Source: Clostridium felsineum DSM 794
Lineage (GTDB): Bacteria; Bacillota; Clostridia; Clostridiales; Clostridiaceae
Length of the DNA stretch: 64,000 nt
Direction: 5' to 3'
Assembly (NCBI RefSeq): GCF_002006355.2
Contig: NZ_CP096980.1
Span: forward strand, 806,001 to 870,000
In this document: positions 1 to 10,377 of the stretch, piece after piece
Numbering within the stretch: the first letter of the stretch is position 1
How the letters are laid out: each line of letters starts with the position of its first letter
Notes under the pieces: generated by a model
Told to the model about the DNA's origin: nothing
Databases searched by the model: none
What the model saw: only the letters and a program-made list of their open reading frames with translations
Position numbers and translations under genes: made by a program

Positions 1-48
1 ACAATACCATATGTAGTTGATGAAAATCTTATAAAGAAAATTAAGTAG
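1..48 (+). CDS. 3' end of an unidentified gene (partial)
   Basis: Frame 1 is open from the window edge to a TAG at 46-48 and encodes 15 residues (TIPYVVDENLIKKIK). The hutI ribosome binding site overlaps its end, so it is probably co-transcribed with hutI and may be another histidine-degradation gene. The visible residues are too few to name the family. Confidence 0.5.
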   Translation, partial: TIPYVVDENLIKKIK

Positions 49-60
49 GTAATGTTAATT

Positions 61-1302
61 ATGAAAAATATAGTGATTTTAAATTCTAGTGAAATTGCAA
101 CACCTATTGGAAATACTGCAAAATTTGGTTCACAAATGAACAATCTTAAGGTAATAAAAAATGGAGCAGTTGTAATAAAAAATGGAATAATTGAGGAAGT
201 TTGTACAACAGAAGAGGTTTTAAAAAAGTATAATTTAGATGAATTTGAAGTTATTGATGCTCATAATAAATGTATTCTTCCTGGTTTTGTAGACTCTCAT
301 ACCCATTTTATTTTTGGGGGCTACAGACCAGAGGAATTCTTTATGAGATTAAATGGCGCAAGTTATATGGATATAATGAGAGCTAAAGGTGGTATACAAA
401 ATACCGTTAACGCTACTCGAAAAAGTTCTTTTGGAGAATTATATAAAGTAGGTTATGAACGACTGAATTCAATGCTTCAGTTTGGAATAACAACTGTAGA
501 AGGAAAAAGTGGATATGGCTTAGACTTAGATACAGAAATAAGACAGCTTGAGGTAATGAAAAAATTAAATGAAGAGCACTATGTAGATATAGCTAGTACA
601 TTTTTAGGAGCTCATGCGGTTCCGTTAGAGTATGAAGGAAGAAATGAAGAATACATAGATTTTATAATAGATAAGGTTTTGCCAGTAGTTAAAGAAAAAG
701 AACTTGCAGAATTTTGTGATGTATTCTGTGAAGATGATGTAATATCTATAGAGTTGTCAGAGAAACTTTTAAGTAAAGCAAAAGAAATGGGTTTTGTAGC
801 AAAAATTCATGCTGATGAAATTGTAAGTCTTGGTGGTGCTGAGCTTGCAGGAAAGCTTAAGGCAGTGTCAGCAGACCATCTTTTATGTGCATCAGACCCA
901 GGGATAAAAAGTCTTTATGAAAATAAAGTTGTTGCAACACTTCTTCCCTCAACTGCTTTTTGCTTAAACAAACCTTATGCTAATGCTAGAAAGATGATTG
1001 ACAGCGGTTGTAGTGTGGCTTTAGCTAGTGATTTTAATCCTGGAAGCTGCTTTACTAATTCGGTGCCGTTAATGTTTGCACTAGCTTGTATACACATGAG
1101 TATGACAGCTGAGGAGGCTATAACAGCCTTTACTTTAAATGGGGCGGCAGCACTTAACAGGGCAGACAGAGTAGGAAGTATTGAAAAAGGAAAAGCTGCA
1201 GATTTAGTTATATTAAAATATCCGGATTTTAAATACCTTGTTTATAATACCGGTGTAAATATAGTAGATATCGTAATAAAGAATGGAAAGGTAGTTAAAT
1301 AA
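61..1302 (+). CDS. hutI: Imidazolonepropionase
   Basis: Third enzyme of histidine degradation: hydrolyses 4-imidazolone-5-propanoate to N-formimino-L-glutamate in the cytosol. An amidohydrolase-fold protein of about 413 residues, the usual family length. Visible metal-site motifs are DSHTHF (HxH near residues 80-82), KIHADE (near 249) and ASDFNPGS (Asp near 324); the C-terminal GSIEKGKAADLVIL is typical of cyclic amidohydrolases. An ATG at 52 is in frame, but the GTAGG ribosome binding site at 45-49 is correctly spaced only for the ATG at 61. It abuts an upstream gene and is followed by a permease and a HutD homolog, consistent with a hut cluster. Confidence 0.95.
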   Translation: MKNIVILNSSEIATPIGNTAKFGSQMNNLKVIKNGAVVIKNGIIEEVCTTEEVLKKYNLDEFEVIDAHNKCILPGFVDSHTHFIFGGYRPEEFFMRLNGASYMDIMRAKGGIQNTVNATRKSSFGELYKVGYERLNSMLQFGITTVEGKSGYGLDLDTEIRQLEVMKKLNEEHYVDIASTFLGAHAVPLEYEGRNEEYIDFIIDKVLPVVKEKELAEFCDVFCEDDVISIELSEKLLSKAKEMGFVAKIHADEIVSLGGAELAGKLKAVSADHLLCASDPGIKSLYENKVVATLLPSTAFCLNKPYANARKMIDSGCSVALASDFNPGSCFTNSVPLMFALACIHMSMTAEEAITAFTLNGAAALNRADRVGSIEKGKAADLVILKYPDFKYLVYNTGVNIVDIVIKNGKVVK

Positions 1303-1332
1303 AATTGGAAGGGAATTTTCCCTTTCCAATTT
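1302..1332 (+). terminator. Hairpin after hutI, possible weak terminator
   Basis: AAATTGGAAGGGAA pairs with TTCCCTTTCCAATTT with one bulged base. No clean U-run follows, so termination would be partial and read-through into the permease gene is likely. Confidence 0.45.
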
Positions 1333-1473
1333 ATATCTAGTATGTTTTCAAACATGCCTATATGTGTTATAATACCTTAGTGATTTAATACCTTAGCACT
1401 TTAACACGATAAATTGAAAAAATATTTATAGAATACATAGTTTATATAAAAACAAAAGAAGGGGGCAATTTTA

Positions 1474-2940
1474 GTGGCTATAAAAGCAAGAGAAGATCAA
1501 CCTAGTGAATTAAAAAGAAGTTTAAAAACACGTCATATGAACATGATTGCCATTGGAGGATCAATTGGAACGGGATTATTTTTTACTAGCGGAAATACAA
1601 TAAGTACAGCAGGGCCAGGTGGTGCAATTGCAGCCTATGCTATTATGGGGATACTTGTATATTTTTTAATGACATCATTAGGAGAAATGGCAACAATGCT
1701 GCCAAACTCTGGTTCATTTGAAACTTATGCATCAAAATTTGTTGATCCGGCATTAGGGTTTGCTTTAGGATGGAATTATTGGTTTAACTGGGCAATTACT
1801 GTTGCAGCAGAATTAGTTGCTGCGGGGCTGGTTATTAAATTTTGGTTACCGAATACGGGAACAACTATTTGGAGTATAGGATTCTTAGTGATTCTATTTG
1901 GATTAAATCTATTATCAGCAAAGGCCTACGGTGAAGGAGAATACTGGTTTGCAAGCATAAAGGTTATAACAATTATTGTATTTCTTGTAGCTGGTATACT
2001 TATAATATTTGGAATAATGGGGGGACATAGTGTAGGCTTTCATAACTGGGTACTTAAGGATGGAAAGGGTAATTCAGCACCATTTGTAGGCGGGGGAATC
2101 GCAATACTTATGAGTTTTTTAACAGCGGGTTTTTCTTTTGCAGGTACAGAAGTAGTTGGTTTGGCAGCAGGAGAATCTGAGAATCCTGAAAAAGACGTAC
2201 CGAAAGCGATAAATTCAGTGTTTTGGAGAATACTTATTTTCTATATAGGTGCAATTATTGTTATTGGATTTATCATTCCATTTAATGATCCTAATTTACT
2301 GAAAAATGGTGTTTCAGATATAGCTTATAGTCCATTTACTATAGTATTTCAAAGATCAGGAATTGCTTTTGCAGCGTCAGTAATGAATGCAGTTATATTA
2401 ACATCTGTGCTTTCTTGTGGTAATTCAGGACTTTATGCAGGTTCACGTATGCTTTTTGCTATGGCTAAAGAGGGAAAAGCACCAAAAGTTTTGGGTAAAT
2501 TAAATAAAAGAGGAGTACCATTAAATGCACTTATTTTCACATCAGTTATAGCATCATCAGCATTTTTAGCATCGCTTATAGGAGACGGTAAAATTTATTC
2601 TATCCTTTATAATTTATCTGGAATAACAACCTTTATAACCTGGTTGGGAATAGCAATTTGTCACTATAGATTTAGAAAAGCATATGTTATGCAAGGAAAC
2701 AAGGTTGAGGACCTAAAATATAAAGCTTTATGGTATCCTTTTGGGCCTATATTTGCAATGATTCTTTGTACTATTGTATTGTTTGGGGCTAATATATGGA
2801 TTTTCCAGGCAAAAGCCTTTAGTTGGTTTGATTTCATAACTAATTATGGAAGTATTCCGTTATTTATATGCTTCTATTTTGCATATAAAAAAATGCATAA
2901 AACAAAGATAGTTTCTTTAAAGGAATGTGATTTTGAATAA
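1474..2940 (+). CDS. APC-family amino acid permease (histidine or lysine type)
   Basis: Integral membrane amino-acid transporter of the APC superfamily, 488 residues with about 12 hydrophobic segments. The N-terminal LKRSLKTRHMNMIAIGGSIG followed by GTGLF is the hallmark of the AAT branch (LysP/HisP/RocE-like). Start is GTG with GAAGGGGG at 1458-1465. The substrate cannot be read from sequence; its place between hutI and a hutD-like gene suggests histidine uptake. This is inference, because LysP-type lysine permeases look very similar. Confidence 0.85.
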   Translation: MAIKAREDQPSELKRSLKTRHMNMIAIGGSIGTGLFFTSGNTISTAGPGGAIAAYAIMGILVYFLMTSLGEMATMLPNSGSFETYASKFVDPALGFALGWNYWFNWAITVAAELVAAGLVIKFWLPNTGTTIWSIGFLVILFGLNLLSAKAYGEGEYWFASIKVITIIVFLVAGILIIFGIMGGHSVGFHNWVLKDGKGNSAPFVGGGIAILMSFLTAGFSFAGTEVVGLAAGESENPEKDVPKAINSVFWRILIFYIGAIIVIGFIIPFNDPNLLKNGVSDIAYSPFTIVFQRSGIAFAASVMNAVILTSVLSCGNSGLYAGSRMLFAMAKEGKAPKVLGKLNKRGVPLNALIFTSVIASSAFLASLIGDGKIYSILYNLSGITTFITWLGIAICHYRFRKAYVMQGNKVEDLKYKALWYPFGPIFAMILCTIVLFGANIWIFQAKAFSWFDFITNYGSIPLFICFYFAYKKMHKTKIVSLKECDFE

Positions 2941-2958
2941 AAGATAGAAGGTAATAAA

Positions 2959-3561
2959 ATGAATGTAGAAATAATAAAAAAAGAAAACTACAATGTGTCA
3001 GAGTGGTCAGGTGGAAAAACCACAGAATTATATATCTATCCTACAACTTCAAAGTATAATGATAGAAACTTTATGTGGAGAATAAGTGCGGCTACTGTGG
3101 ATGTACTTGAGTCTAATTTTACAAGTCTCCCTGGATTTGCAAGAAAATTAATGGTTACAGAAGGAGAGACAATTTTAGAACACTCCGGAAAATATAAGAT
3201 AGTTTTAAAGCCCTTTGATAAGGATAGTTTTATGGGAGATTTTGAAACTAAAAGCTATGGAAAAGCCTCGGATTTTAATTTGATGACCTCTAGTGCTTGT
3301 AGCGGAGATATAAATTTAATATCAGTTGAACCTTTTAGCAAAATTAAAGTAGAAAATAAGAGTTTAGGTAAGGTAATGGAAAGTTTTTATTTTTTAAATG
3401 GAAAAGCTGAAGTTAAATTTCAAGATAAAGAGTTTAAGTTAGATGAAAAAGATTTATTTTATATAGATTACGAAAAAAATGATGCTAAAATTGAAGTATT
3501 TATAATAAATAGAAGCAATGAAGAGTTAAAGGTAATAAGAACCATAGTTTTAATGTCTTAG
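2959..3561 (+). CDS. hutD: HutD/Ves family protein
   Basis: 200-residue cupin-fold protein of the HutD family. Visible family features are the N-terminal YNVSEWSGGKTTELYIYP and WRISAATVD...FTSLPGFARKLMVTEGE. HutD proteins accompany histidine-utilisation genes and are thought to act as governors or ligand-binding modulators of hut flux; the biochemistry is unsettled. Separated by 18 bp from the permease and preceded by AGAAGGT, so probably co-transcribed. It ends 25 bp before the trp promoter. Confidence 0.85.
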   Translation: MNVEIIKKENYNVSEWSGGKTTELYIYPTTSKYNDRNFMWRISAATVDVLESNFTSLPGFARKLMVTEGETILEHSGKYKIVLKPFDKDSFMGDFETKSYGKASDFNLMTSSACSGDINLISVEPFSKIKVENKSLGKVMESFYFLNGKAEVKFQDKEFKLDEKDLFYIDYEKNDAKIEVFIINRSNEELKVIRTIVLMS

Positions 3562-3585
3562 TTTAATATACATTTTAAATTTTTG

Positions 3586-3614
3586 TTGACAATATATTCT
3601 GAATATTATATAAT
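3586..3614 (+). promoter_or_regulatory. trp operon promoter
   Basis: TTGACA (3586-3591), 17-nt spacer, TATAAT (3609-3614): a perfect sigma-A consensus. It lies directly upstream of the T-box leader. Confidence 0.9.
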
Positions 3615-3620
3615 TACTTT

Positions 3621-3910
3621 AAAATTTAGTTGATACAAGTCTGTGAATAGAAGTAGTAGCTATAAGAAATTAGTTTAAGCGAGTCGGGTTAGTGTGAGCC
3701 GGTACTGTAGCTTGTAGTGAATGGATCTATGAGACGATGTTGTGAAAGTTTTTAGTAGCGACATTCGGAAAGTCTACCGTTAAAAGGACAGGATATCGAA
3801 ATTATATATTTCCGTATCTGAGAGAGATAATCTATTATTTATTTACTTAGATTAAAATGGGTGGCACCACGGACCACTTCGTCCCATATTAGGATGAAGT
3901 GGTTTTTTTG
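3621..3910 (+). promoter_or_regulatory. Tryptophan T-box leader with terminator
   Basis: tRNA-sensing riboswitch controlling the trp operon. The conserved T-box core (TGGGTGGCACCACGG) is at 3858-3872. The Stem I specifier triplet is read as TGG (Trp) at 3722-3724, in the context GAATGGATC. The antiterminator bulge TGGC matches a tRNA ending GCCA, as expected for tRNA-Trp with a G discriminator base. The competing terminator is ACCACTTC (3873-3880) with GAAGTGGT (3895-3902) followed by a T-run. Uncharged tRNA-Trp should favour antitermination and transcription of trpE-A. Confidence 0.93.
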
Positions 3911-4011
3911 CGTTTAATTAAATTTAGAATTGTAGATTCTTAACTCATAGATTTGTAAAAACATAATAATTTGAAAATTTTTAATATTCGAAAAGAATAG
4001 GAGCGTGCATT

Positions 4012-5439
4012 ATGTGTAATATTTCAAAGGAGCAGTTTGAGGCTAAAAAAAGAATGGGAAAAGCCTTTCAAGTCATATATGAGGAAAATGGAGATGAATT
4101 AACTCCAATATCTATTTTTTATAATATTAAGGGTGAGAAAAAATTTTTGCTTGAGAGTAACTTATTTTCTAGAACAAATGGAAAATATTCTTTTATAGGT
4201 GCGAAGCCTTATGCAGTAATAAAAGGGTATAGTAATTATACTGAAATTTGTAAAAATGAGCGTATTGAAAAGGTAAAAGATAGATTTTTAGAGGTTGCAA
4301 GAAGGTTTACTGAAGAAGGGAAAATAGAAAAAAATAAATATTCGTTTTCGGGCGGAGGAGTTGGGTATGTAGGATATGATGTGATAAAGCAGTATGAGAA
4401 AATATCAGGTAATAATAAGGATGATTTAAACATTCCAGAAGCTATTCTAATGTTTTATAAAATAATTATTTGTTATGATCACGTAAAAAACAATGTTGTT
4501 TATATTTACAATGTTTTTGAAGATGATAATAAAACCTATGAAGAAATAAAGAAAGAATTTTTTGAATTAAGTGAAAATTTAAAAAACAATAAAGAAATGC
4601 ATGAACTTCCGGAAAGTAAAACTCCAGCTAATATAACCTCTAATTTTACTAAGGATGAATTTTGTGAAATGGTAAAAAAAGCACAGGAATACATAGTTAA
4701 AGGAGATATTTTTCAAATGGTTCCCTCTCAAAGATTTTCAATGGATATAAAAGAAAAACCATTTAATGTGTATAGAAGGCTCAGAAGTAAAAATCCATCA
4801 CCATATCTTTTTTATATAGATTTTGGAGAATTTCAAATTACAGGTTCATCACCTGAAAGCTTGGTATGCGTGTTTGATGATACAGTAATAACTAATCCAA
4901 TAGCAGGGACAAGGCCTAGAGGAAAAGATGAAGAAGAGGATATAAGACTTAAAAATGAACTTATAAATGATGAAAAGGAAATAGCAGAACATTCGATGCT
5001 TTTAGATTTAGCGAGAAACGATATAGGAAAAATAAGTGAGTTTGGCACAGTTAATGTGGATAAGTTCATGGAAATTGAATTGTATTCACATGTTATGCAC
5101 ATAGTGTCTAAAGTTTCAGGAACTCTTAAAAAGGAATATGACTGCTTTGAAGCATTAAAATCGTGTCTTCCTGCGGGTACGGTATCTGGGGCACCTAAAA
5201 TAAGAGCTATGGAAATAATAGATGAGCTTGAAAACACTAAAAGAGGCTGCTATGCAGGTGCAGTAGGATACTTCTCTTATGATGGAAATATGGATACATG
5301 TATTGCTATAAGAACGCTTGTTATAAAGGGAGGAAAAGCCTATGCACAGGCTGGTGGTGGAGTTGTGTATGATTCCATTCCAGAAAATGAGTTTGAAGAG
5401 AGCATGAATAAATCTAAAATTCTTAAGGAAGTGATATAA
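4012..5439 (+). CDS. trpE: Anthranilate synthase component I
   Basis: Converts chorismate plus glutamine-derived ammonia (from TrpG) to anthranilate, the committed step of tryptophan synthesis. 475 residues; the N-terminal segment has FLLESN, resembling the LLES element of the tryptophan feedback site, and the C-terminal chorismate-binding domain has ITGSSPESLV, PIAGTRPRG, LVDLARND-like LLDLARNDIG, LPAGTVSGAPK and QAGGGVVYDS. Those features and the trp context favour TrpE over PabB. Start ATG has AGGAG upstream. trpG starts immediately after its stop. Confidence 0.95.
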   Translation: MCNISKEQFEAKKRMGKAFQVIYEENGDELTPISIFYNIKGEKKFLLESNLFSRTNGKYSFIGAKPYAVIKGYSNYTEICKNERIEKVKDRFLEVARRFTEEGKIEKNKYSFSGGGVGYVGYDVIKQYEKISGNNKDDLNIPEAILMFYKIIICYDHVKNNVVYIYNVFEDDNKTYEEIKKEFFELSENLKNNKEMHELPESKTPANITSNFTKDEFCEMVKKAQEYIVKGDIFQMVPSQRFSMDIKEKPFNVYRRLRSKNPSPYLFYIDFGEFQITGSSPESLVCVFDDTVITNPIAGTRPRGKDEEEDIRLKNELINDEKEIAEHSMLLDLARNDIGKISEFGTVNVDKFMEIELYSHVMHIVSKVSGTLKKEYDCFEALKSCLPAGTVSGAPKIRAMEIIDELENTKRGCYAGAVGYFSYDGNMDTCIAIRTLVIKGGKAYAQAGGGVVYDSIPENEFEESMNKSKILKEVI

Positions 5440-6027
5440 ATGATTTTAATAATAGATAATTATGATTCTTTTACGTATAACTTGTATCAATATGTAGGCG
5501 AAATATACAAAAATGTAGAGGTAGTTAGAAATGATGAGATTTCTATAGAAGGGATAAGAGAAATGAAACCAGAAGGCATAATAATATCTCCGGGACCAGG
5601 CAATCCTAGTGAGGCCGGAATTTCTGTAGAGGTGGTTGAAAAATTAGGGAAGGATATACCCATTTTGGGAATTTGTCTTGGACATCAATCCATAGCACAA
5701 GCTTTCTCTGGCAGAGTAATTGGAGCACCTACAATTATGCATGGCAAAACTTCTGTAATAAAGCATGATGCTAAAGATATTTTTGAGGGAGTAAAAAATC
5801 CTTTAAAGGTTATGAGATATCATTCTCTAATTGCTGAAAAGGCTACCTTGAGTAGTGAATTAACTGTAACAGCTGAAACTAATGATGGAATTATAATGGC
5901 AGTAAAACATAAAAAATACAAAATATATGGAATTCAATTCCATCCGGAATCCTATTTTACTGAAGAAGGCAGAAAAATAATAAGAAACTTTTTAGGGGGA
6001 ATTTGTAATGTTAAAGGATGCTGTTAA
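5440..6027 (+). CDS. trpG: Anthranilate synthase component II (glutamine amidotransferase)
   Basis: Class I glutamine amidotransferase supplying ammonia to TrpE. 195 residues. Visible motifs: N-terminal [10 protein letters not shown], oxyanion strand SPGPGNP, nucleophile C79 in GICLGHQ, and catalytic H168/E170 in QFHPES. TrpG enzymes of this type may also serve para-aminobenzoate synthesis; no pab genes are in the window. The start codon directly follows the trpE stop and the 3' end overlaps trpD by 20 bp, which indicates translational coupling. Confidence 0.94.
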   Translation: MILIIDNYDSFTYNLYQYVGEIYKNVEVVRNDEISIEGIREMKPEGIIISPGPGNPSEAGISVEVVEKLGKDIPILGICLGHQSIAQAFSGRVIGAPTIMHGKTSVIKHDAKDIFEGVKNPLKVMRYHSLIAEKATLSSELTVTAETNDGIIMAVKHKKYKIYGIQFHPESYFTEEGRKIIRNFLGGICNVKGCC

Positions 6028-7003
6028 AAAAATTATACAATTTGATAATTTAAGTGAAGCAGAAGCTTATGATGCGGTAAATGAAATCATGGAAGGCCGA
6101 GAGAGTGAAATAGATATAGCAGCGTTTTTGACAGCTTTTAGAATGAAGGGAGAAGAAGTAGAAGAGATATTAGGCTGTGCTAAGGCTATGAAAGATCATG
6201 CACCAAAGATTCAGGTTGATGACTTATACACAATAGATACCTGCGGAACAGGTGGAGATGGTGGAAAAACCTTCAATGTATCAACCTGTGCTAGTATAAT
6301 TGCAGCAGCAGGTGGTGTTAAAATAGCTAAGCATGGCAATAGAGCTGGATCAAGTAAAAGTGGCAGTGCAGATGTACTCAAAGAGCTTGGAATAAATATA
6401 GAATTAGAACCAGAAGAGGTTGAGGAAGGGATTAGGGAAAAAGGAATGGCATTTATATTTGCTCAAAGTTATCACAAAGCAATGAAAAATGTTGCAGGAG
6501 TAAGAAAATCACTTGGTTTCAAAACTATATTTAATTTGTTAGGTCCTCTTACTAATCCTTGCAACATAAAAGGACAGGTTCTTGGAGTTTTTGATCAAAA
6601 ATTAGCTCATCCTATAGCAGAAGTACTTCTTAAATTTGGACGTGAAAGAGCATTAGTATTAAATGGTTGTGATGGTTTGGATGAGATAACTACAACAGGC
6701 TTTACTTTTATAAGTGAAATAAAAGAGGGAAAGATAAAAGATTATATAATAAGACCTGAAGATTTTGGTATTAAGCGTTCAATAATTGAAGATATAAGTG
6801 GAGGAACACCAAAAGAGAATGCTGAAATAATAATTAATATATTAAAAGGTGAAAAGGGACATAAAAGAGATATAGTTGTGCTTAATACAGCAGCGGCACT
6901 TTATGTAGGAAAAGTTTGTGAAAGTCTAAAGGATGGTACAAAGATGGCTGAAAAACTTATAGATAGTGGCGCAGCACTTAGAAAATATGAGGAACTTAAA
7001 TAG
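6008..7003 (+). CDS. trpD: Anthranilate phosphoribosyltransferase
   Basis: Transfers the phosphoribosyl group of PRPP to anthranilate. 331 residues, normal for the family. The PRPP-binding [38 protein letters not shown] and [10 protein letters not shown] motifs are all present. It overlaps trpG by 20 bp; the ATG at 6008 gives the standard N-terminal helix (LKDAVKKII). Confidence 0.95.
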   Translation: MLKDAVKKIIQFDNLSEAEAYDAVNEIMEGRESEIDIAAFLTAFRMKGEEVEEILGCAKAMKDHAPKIQVDDLYTIDTCGTGGDGGKTFNVSTCASIIAAAGGVKIAKHGNRAGSSKSGSADVLKELGINIELEPEEVEEGIREKGMAFIFAQSYHKAMKNVAGVRKSLGFKTIFNLLGPLTNPCNIKGQVLGVFDQKLAHPIAEVLLKFGRERALVLNGCDGLDEITTTGFTFISEIKEGKIKDYIIRPEDFGIKRSIIEDISGGTPKENAEIIINILKGEKGHKRDIVVLNTAAALYVGKVCESLKDGTKMAEKLIDSGAALRKYEELK

Positions 7004-7015
7004 GAGGAGATTTAC

Positions 7016-7804
7016 TTGATACTTGATGATATTGTTTATGATAAAAAGCTTCAGCTTATAGAGGATAAAAAAGTACTTAGTTTAGAACAGATAAAAGCTG
7101 AACTTAAGACTTTAAATTTAAAGAAAAGAGATTTTAAAAAAGCATTAAAAAAAGAAAATATATCAATAATAGCAGAGATAAAGAAAGCATCACCTTCTAA
7201 GGGGGTAATAAGAGAGGATTTTAATCCTTTAGATATAGGAGAAATTTATGAAAAGATAGACATAGATGCTGTGTCGATTTTAACAGAAAAGAAATATTTC
7301 CTGGGAAAAAATGAGTATATCAACGAAGTGAAAAAGATTAATTCTAAACCTATACTTAGGAAGGATTTTATAATAGATGAATATCAGCTTTATGAAGCAA
7401 AATTAATAGGTGCAGATGCAGTTCTTCTTATAGCAGCAGTCTTAAAGGATAAACTAAGGTACTTTTATAATAAAACCTTAGAATTAGGACTTGATGCTAT
7501 AACAGAGGTTCATAATGAAGAAGAAGCAAAAATAGCAGGAGAGCTTGGTTGCAGCATAATAGGCATAAATAATAGAGATTTAAGGGATTTTTCTACAGAT
7601 ATTAAGAACACAGAAAAACTTATGAAATATATACCTAAGGACATAACAATAGTTTCGGAAAGCTCAATAAAAACTCCAGAGGATATATTGTACTTGAAAT
7701 CAATTGGTGTAGATGCAGTTTTAATAGGAGAAACCTTTATGAGAAATATTGACAGCTTGAGTTACATAAACGATTTTTTAAAGAAGGCAAAGAGAAATGG
7801 TTAA
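7016..7804 (+). CDS. trpC: Indole-3-glycerol phosphate synthase
   Basis: Ring-closing decarboxylation of carboxyphenylaminodeoxyribulose phosphate to indoleglycerol phosphate. 262-residue TIM barrel with IIAEIKKASPSKG (catalytic Lys), LRKDFIIDEYQLYEA, IGINNRDL and ESSI near the phosphate site. Start is TTG at 7016, preceded by AGGAGGAG at the end of trpD. It overlaps trpF by 8 bp. Confidence 0.95.
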   Translation: MILDDIVYDKKLQLIEDKKVLSLEQIKAELKTLNLKKRDFKKALKKENISIIAEIKKASPSKGVIREDFNPLDIGEIYEKIDIDAVSILTEKKYFLGKNEYINEVKKINSKPILRKDFIIDEYQLYEAKLIGADAVLLIAAVLKDKLRYFYNKTLELGLDAITEVHNEEEAKIAGELGCSIIGINNRDLRDFSTDIKNTEKLMKYIPKDITIVSESSIKTPEDILYLKSIGVDAVLIGETFMRNIDSLSYINDFLKKAKRNG

Positions 7805-8414
7805 GGTTAAAATATGTGGAATAAGGAGAGAAAAGGATATAGAAATTGTAAATAAATATCAACCAGATTATATAGGATTTGTGTTTGCTAAAAGTAAGCG
7901 TCAAGTGGATGCTTATATTGCAAGTGTATTAGGTGAAAAGCTTATGCCTAATATTAAAAAAATTGGAGTGTTTGTGAATGAAGATATAAAGAGGCTCAAA
8001 GAAATAGTGCTTAAAGCTAAATTAGATATAGTACAACTTCATGGCGATGAAGACTCTAAGTATATAGAAAAATTAAGGGGTATTAATGTATGGAAGGCTG
8101 TAAATATAAGTTCAAAAGAAGATAGAGACAAATTGAAAAATTATGAAGTAAGTGGTTTTATAGTTGACAGCATAGATGGTGCTAATAGAGGAGGAAACGG
8201 AAGGGTATTTGATTGGAAGTTATTAAAGGAGTATGAAAGTAATATAAAAAAGCCAATTATTGTAGCAGGAGGTTTAAATATAGACAATGTTAATGAATGT
8301 ATAAAAACTTTAAATCCTTTTTGTGTAGATGTTTCAAGTGGTGTAGAAACAGATGGCTTTAAGGATGAAGAAAAAATAAAAAAATTTATATTGAAAGTGA
8401 GGAATTTTAAATGA
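7797..8414 (+). CDS. trpF: Phosphoribosylanthranilate isomerase
   Basis: Amadori rearrangement of phosphoribosylanthranilate. 205 residues. The catalytic Cys is in the N-terminal KVKICGIRR (C7) and the catalytic Asp in [20 protein letters not shown] and VQLHGDE are also family motifs. It overlaps trpC by 8 bp and trpB through an ATGA start/stop overlap. Confidence 0.95.
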   Translation: MVKVKICGIRREKDIEIVNKYQPDYIGFVFAKSKRQVDAYIASVLGEKLMPNIKKIGVFVNEDIKRLKEIVLKAKLDIVQLHGDEDSKYIEKLRGINVWKAVNISSKEDRDKLKNYEVSGFIVDSIDGANRGGNGRVFDWKLLKEYESNIKKPIIVAGGLNIDNVNECIKTLNPFCVDVSSGVETDGFKDEEKIKKFILKVRNFK

Positions 8415-9583
8415 ATGGAAGGTTTGGAATATTTGGGGGACAATATGTTCCTGAAACTTTAATGAATGCAGTAAATGAACTTGAAGAAGAGTTTAATAAG
8501 GCAATAAAAGATGAGGAATTTATGAAAGAGTATAGATATTATCTTGAAAAATACGTAGGGAGAGAAACACCTCTTTATTTTGCTGAAAATATGACAAAAA
8601 AGCTAGGGGGAGCAAAAATATATCTTAAAAGGGAGGATTTAAACCATACAGGTTCACATAAGCTAAACAATGCATTAGGACAAGTACTATTAGCAAAGAA
8701 AATGGGTAAAAAAAGAGTTATAGCTGAAACAGGAGCAGGGCAACATGGTGTTGCAACAGCCACTGCAGCAGCATTATTTGGCCTAGAATGTGAAGTGTTC
8801 ATGGGAGCAGAAGACGTAGAAAGACAGGCACTTAATGTGTTTAGAATGAAGATATTAGGTGCTAAGGTTAACTCTGTGAAGTCAGGAACAAACACTCTTA
8901 AGGATGCAATAAATGCGGCAATGAGAGATTGGGTTACGAATATAGATAATACTTATTATGTAATAGGTTCAGTAATGGGACCACATCCATATCCAACTAT
9001 AGTAAAGGATTTTCAAAAAATTATAGGGGAAGAGGCTAGAAGACAAATGATAGAAGCAGAAGACAAATTGCCAGACTATGTTGTTGCCTGTGTAGGTGGA
9101 GGAAGTAACTCTATGGGTATATTTTACCCTTTTATAAAAGATACTTCAGTAAAACTTGTAGGAGTTGAAGCAGCTGGTTTAGGTATTGAAACCACAATGC
9201 ATGCGGCTACACTTACAAAGGGCAGTGTTGGTATAATACATGGAATGATGACGTATGTGCTCCAAGATGAGGATGGACAGATAACACCAGCATATTCTGT
9301 GTCGGCAGGCCTTGATTATCCGGGAGTAGGACCACAGCACTCATTTTTAAAAGAAACTGAAAGGGCCGAGTATAAATCAGTAACTGATAAGGAAGCTTTA
9401 GATGCATTTTTATACTTATCAGAAACCGAGGGAATAATACCGGCACTTGAAAGTTCACACGCAGTAGCGTATGCCATGAAGTTAGCACCTACATTGTCAA
9501 AGGATAAGGTTGTTATAATAAATCTCTCAGGTAGAGGAGATAAAGATGTAAATACTGTAATGAAGAATATGGAGGAATTATAA
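8411..9583 (+). CDS. trpB: Tryptophan synthase beta chain
   Basis: PLP enzyme joining indole and serine to form tryptophan, working with TrpA. 390 residues. PLP lysine K84 lies in [13 protein letters not shown]; the phosphate-binding loop is [24 protein letters not shown] is the typical N-terminus of a TrpB1-type enzyme. The start overlaps the trpF stop (ATGA). Confidence 0.96.
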   Translation: MNGRFGIFGGQYVPETLMNAVNELEEEFNKAIKDEEFMKEYRYYLEKYVGRETPLYFAENMTKKLGGAKIYLKREDLNHTGSHKLNNALGQVLLAKKMGKKRVIAETGAGQHGVATATAAALFGLECEVFMGAEDVERQALNVFRMKILGAKVNSVKSGTNTLKDAINAAMRDWVTNIDNTYYVIGSVMGPHPYPTIVKDFQKIIGEEARRQMIEAEDKLPDYVVACVGGGSNSMGIFYPFIKDTSVKLVGVEAAGLGIETTMHAATLTKGSVGIIHGMMTYVLQDEDGQITPAYSVSAGLDYPGVGPQHSFLKETERAEYKSVTDKEALDAFLYLSETEGIIPALESSHAVAYAMKLAPTLSKDKVVIINLSGRGDKDVNTVMKNMEEL

Positions 9584-9584
9584 A

Positions 9585-10376
9585 ATGTCAAATAGAATTG
9601 ATTCGAAATTTAAAGAATTAAAAGATAGAAATAAGAAGGCAATGATAACCTTTATTACAAGCGGGTATCCAGATGTTGAAACAACTAAAGAAGTGGTGAT
9701 TGAAATGGAAAAGGCAGGGGCTGATTTAGTAGAACTCGGTATACCATACTCAGATCCAGTGGCAGATGGCCCGGTTATACAAATGGCTTCATCAACTGCT
9801 TTGAAAAATGGATTAAAAATAAAAGATATAATGAAGATTGTAAAGGATATAAGAAAAAAGGTAGAGATACCTATAGTATATATGGGATACTTTGGATGTG
9901 TTTTTAAGTATGGAATTGAGAAGTTTATTACGGAGGCTAAAGAAGCTGGAGTAGATGGAATGATAATACCTGATTTACCTCTTGAAGAAAGAGAAAATGT
10001 AACAGCTATAGGCGATAAGTATGAGTTTTATATAATACCTCTTGTAGCGCCTACATCAGAGGAGAGAATAAGTAAAATAGTCGATGGCGCCAAGGGATTT
10101 ATATACTGTGTTTCAACCAATGGGGTTACAGGTGTTAGAAATGCTCTAAATTCAAATATAGAAGCATATGCAGATATAGTTTCTAAGGCATCCCAGACTC
10201 CTAAATGTGTTGGATTCGGTATATCGACACCAGATATGGCAAAAGAACTTAAAGAATATTTTGATGGCGTTATTATTGGAAGTGCTGTTATGAAAATAGT
10301 TGAGGAAGATATAAGTAAAGAAGAAAAATTCCATAAAATAAATGATTTTATTTCTGAGATTAATAAGGTGCTATAA
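9585..10376 (+). CDS. trpA: Tryptophan synthase alpha chain
   Basis: Cleaves indoleglycerol phosphate to indole and glyceraldehyde-3-phosphate and channels indole to TrpB. 263-residue TIM barrel with catalytic E50 in VELGIPYSDP and D61 in PVADGPVIQ, plus VSTNGVTGVR and FGISTPD phosphate-site loops. Starts one base after the trpB stop and is the last gene of the operon. Confidence 0.95.
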   Translation: MSNRIDSKFKELKDRNKKAMITFITSGYPDVETTKEVVIEMEKAGADLVELGIPYSDPVADGPVIQMASSTALKNGLKIKDIMKIVKDIRKKVEIPIVYMGYFGCVFKYGIEKFITEAKEAGVDGMIIPDLPLEERENVTAIGDKYEFYIIPLVAPTSEERISKIVDGAKGFIYCVSTNGVTGVRNALNSNIEAYADIVSKASQTPKCVGFGISTPDMAKELKEYFDGVIIGSAVMKIVEEDISKEEKFHKINDFISEINKVL

Positions 10377-10377
10377 G

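Noticed and set aside
9213..9488. Overlapping minus-strand open frames in trpB
   Set aside because: They have no homology I can recognise and lie fully antisense to a well-conserved gene.
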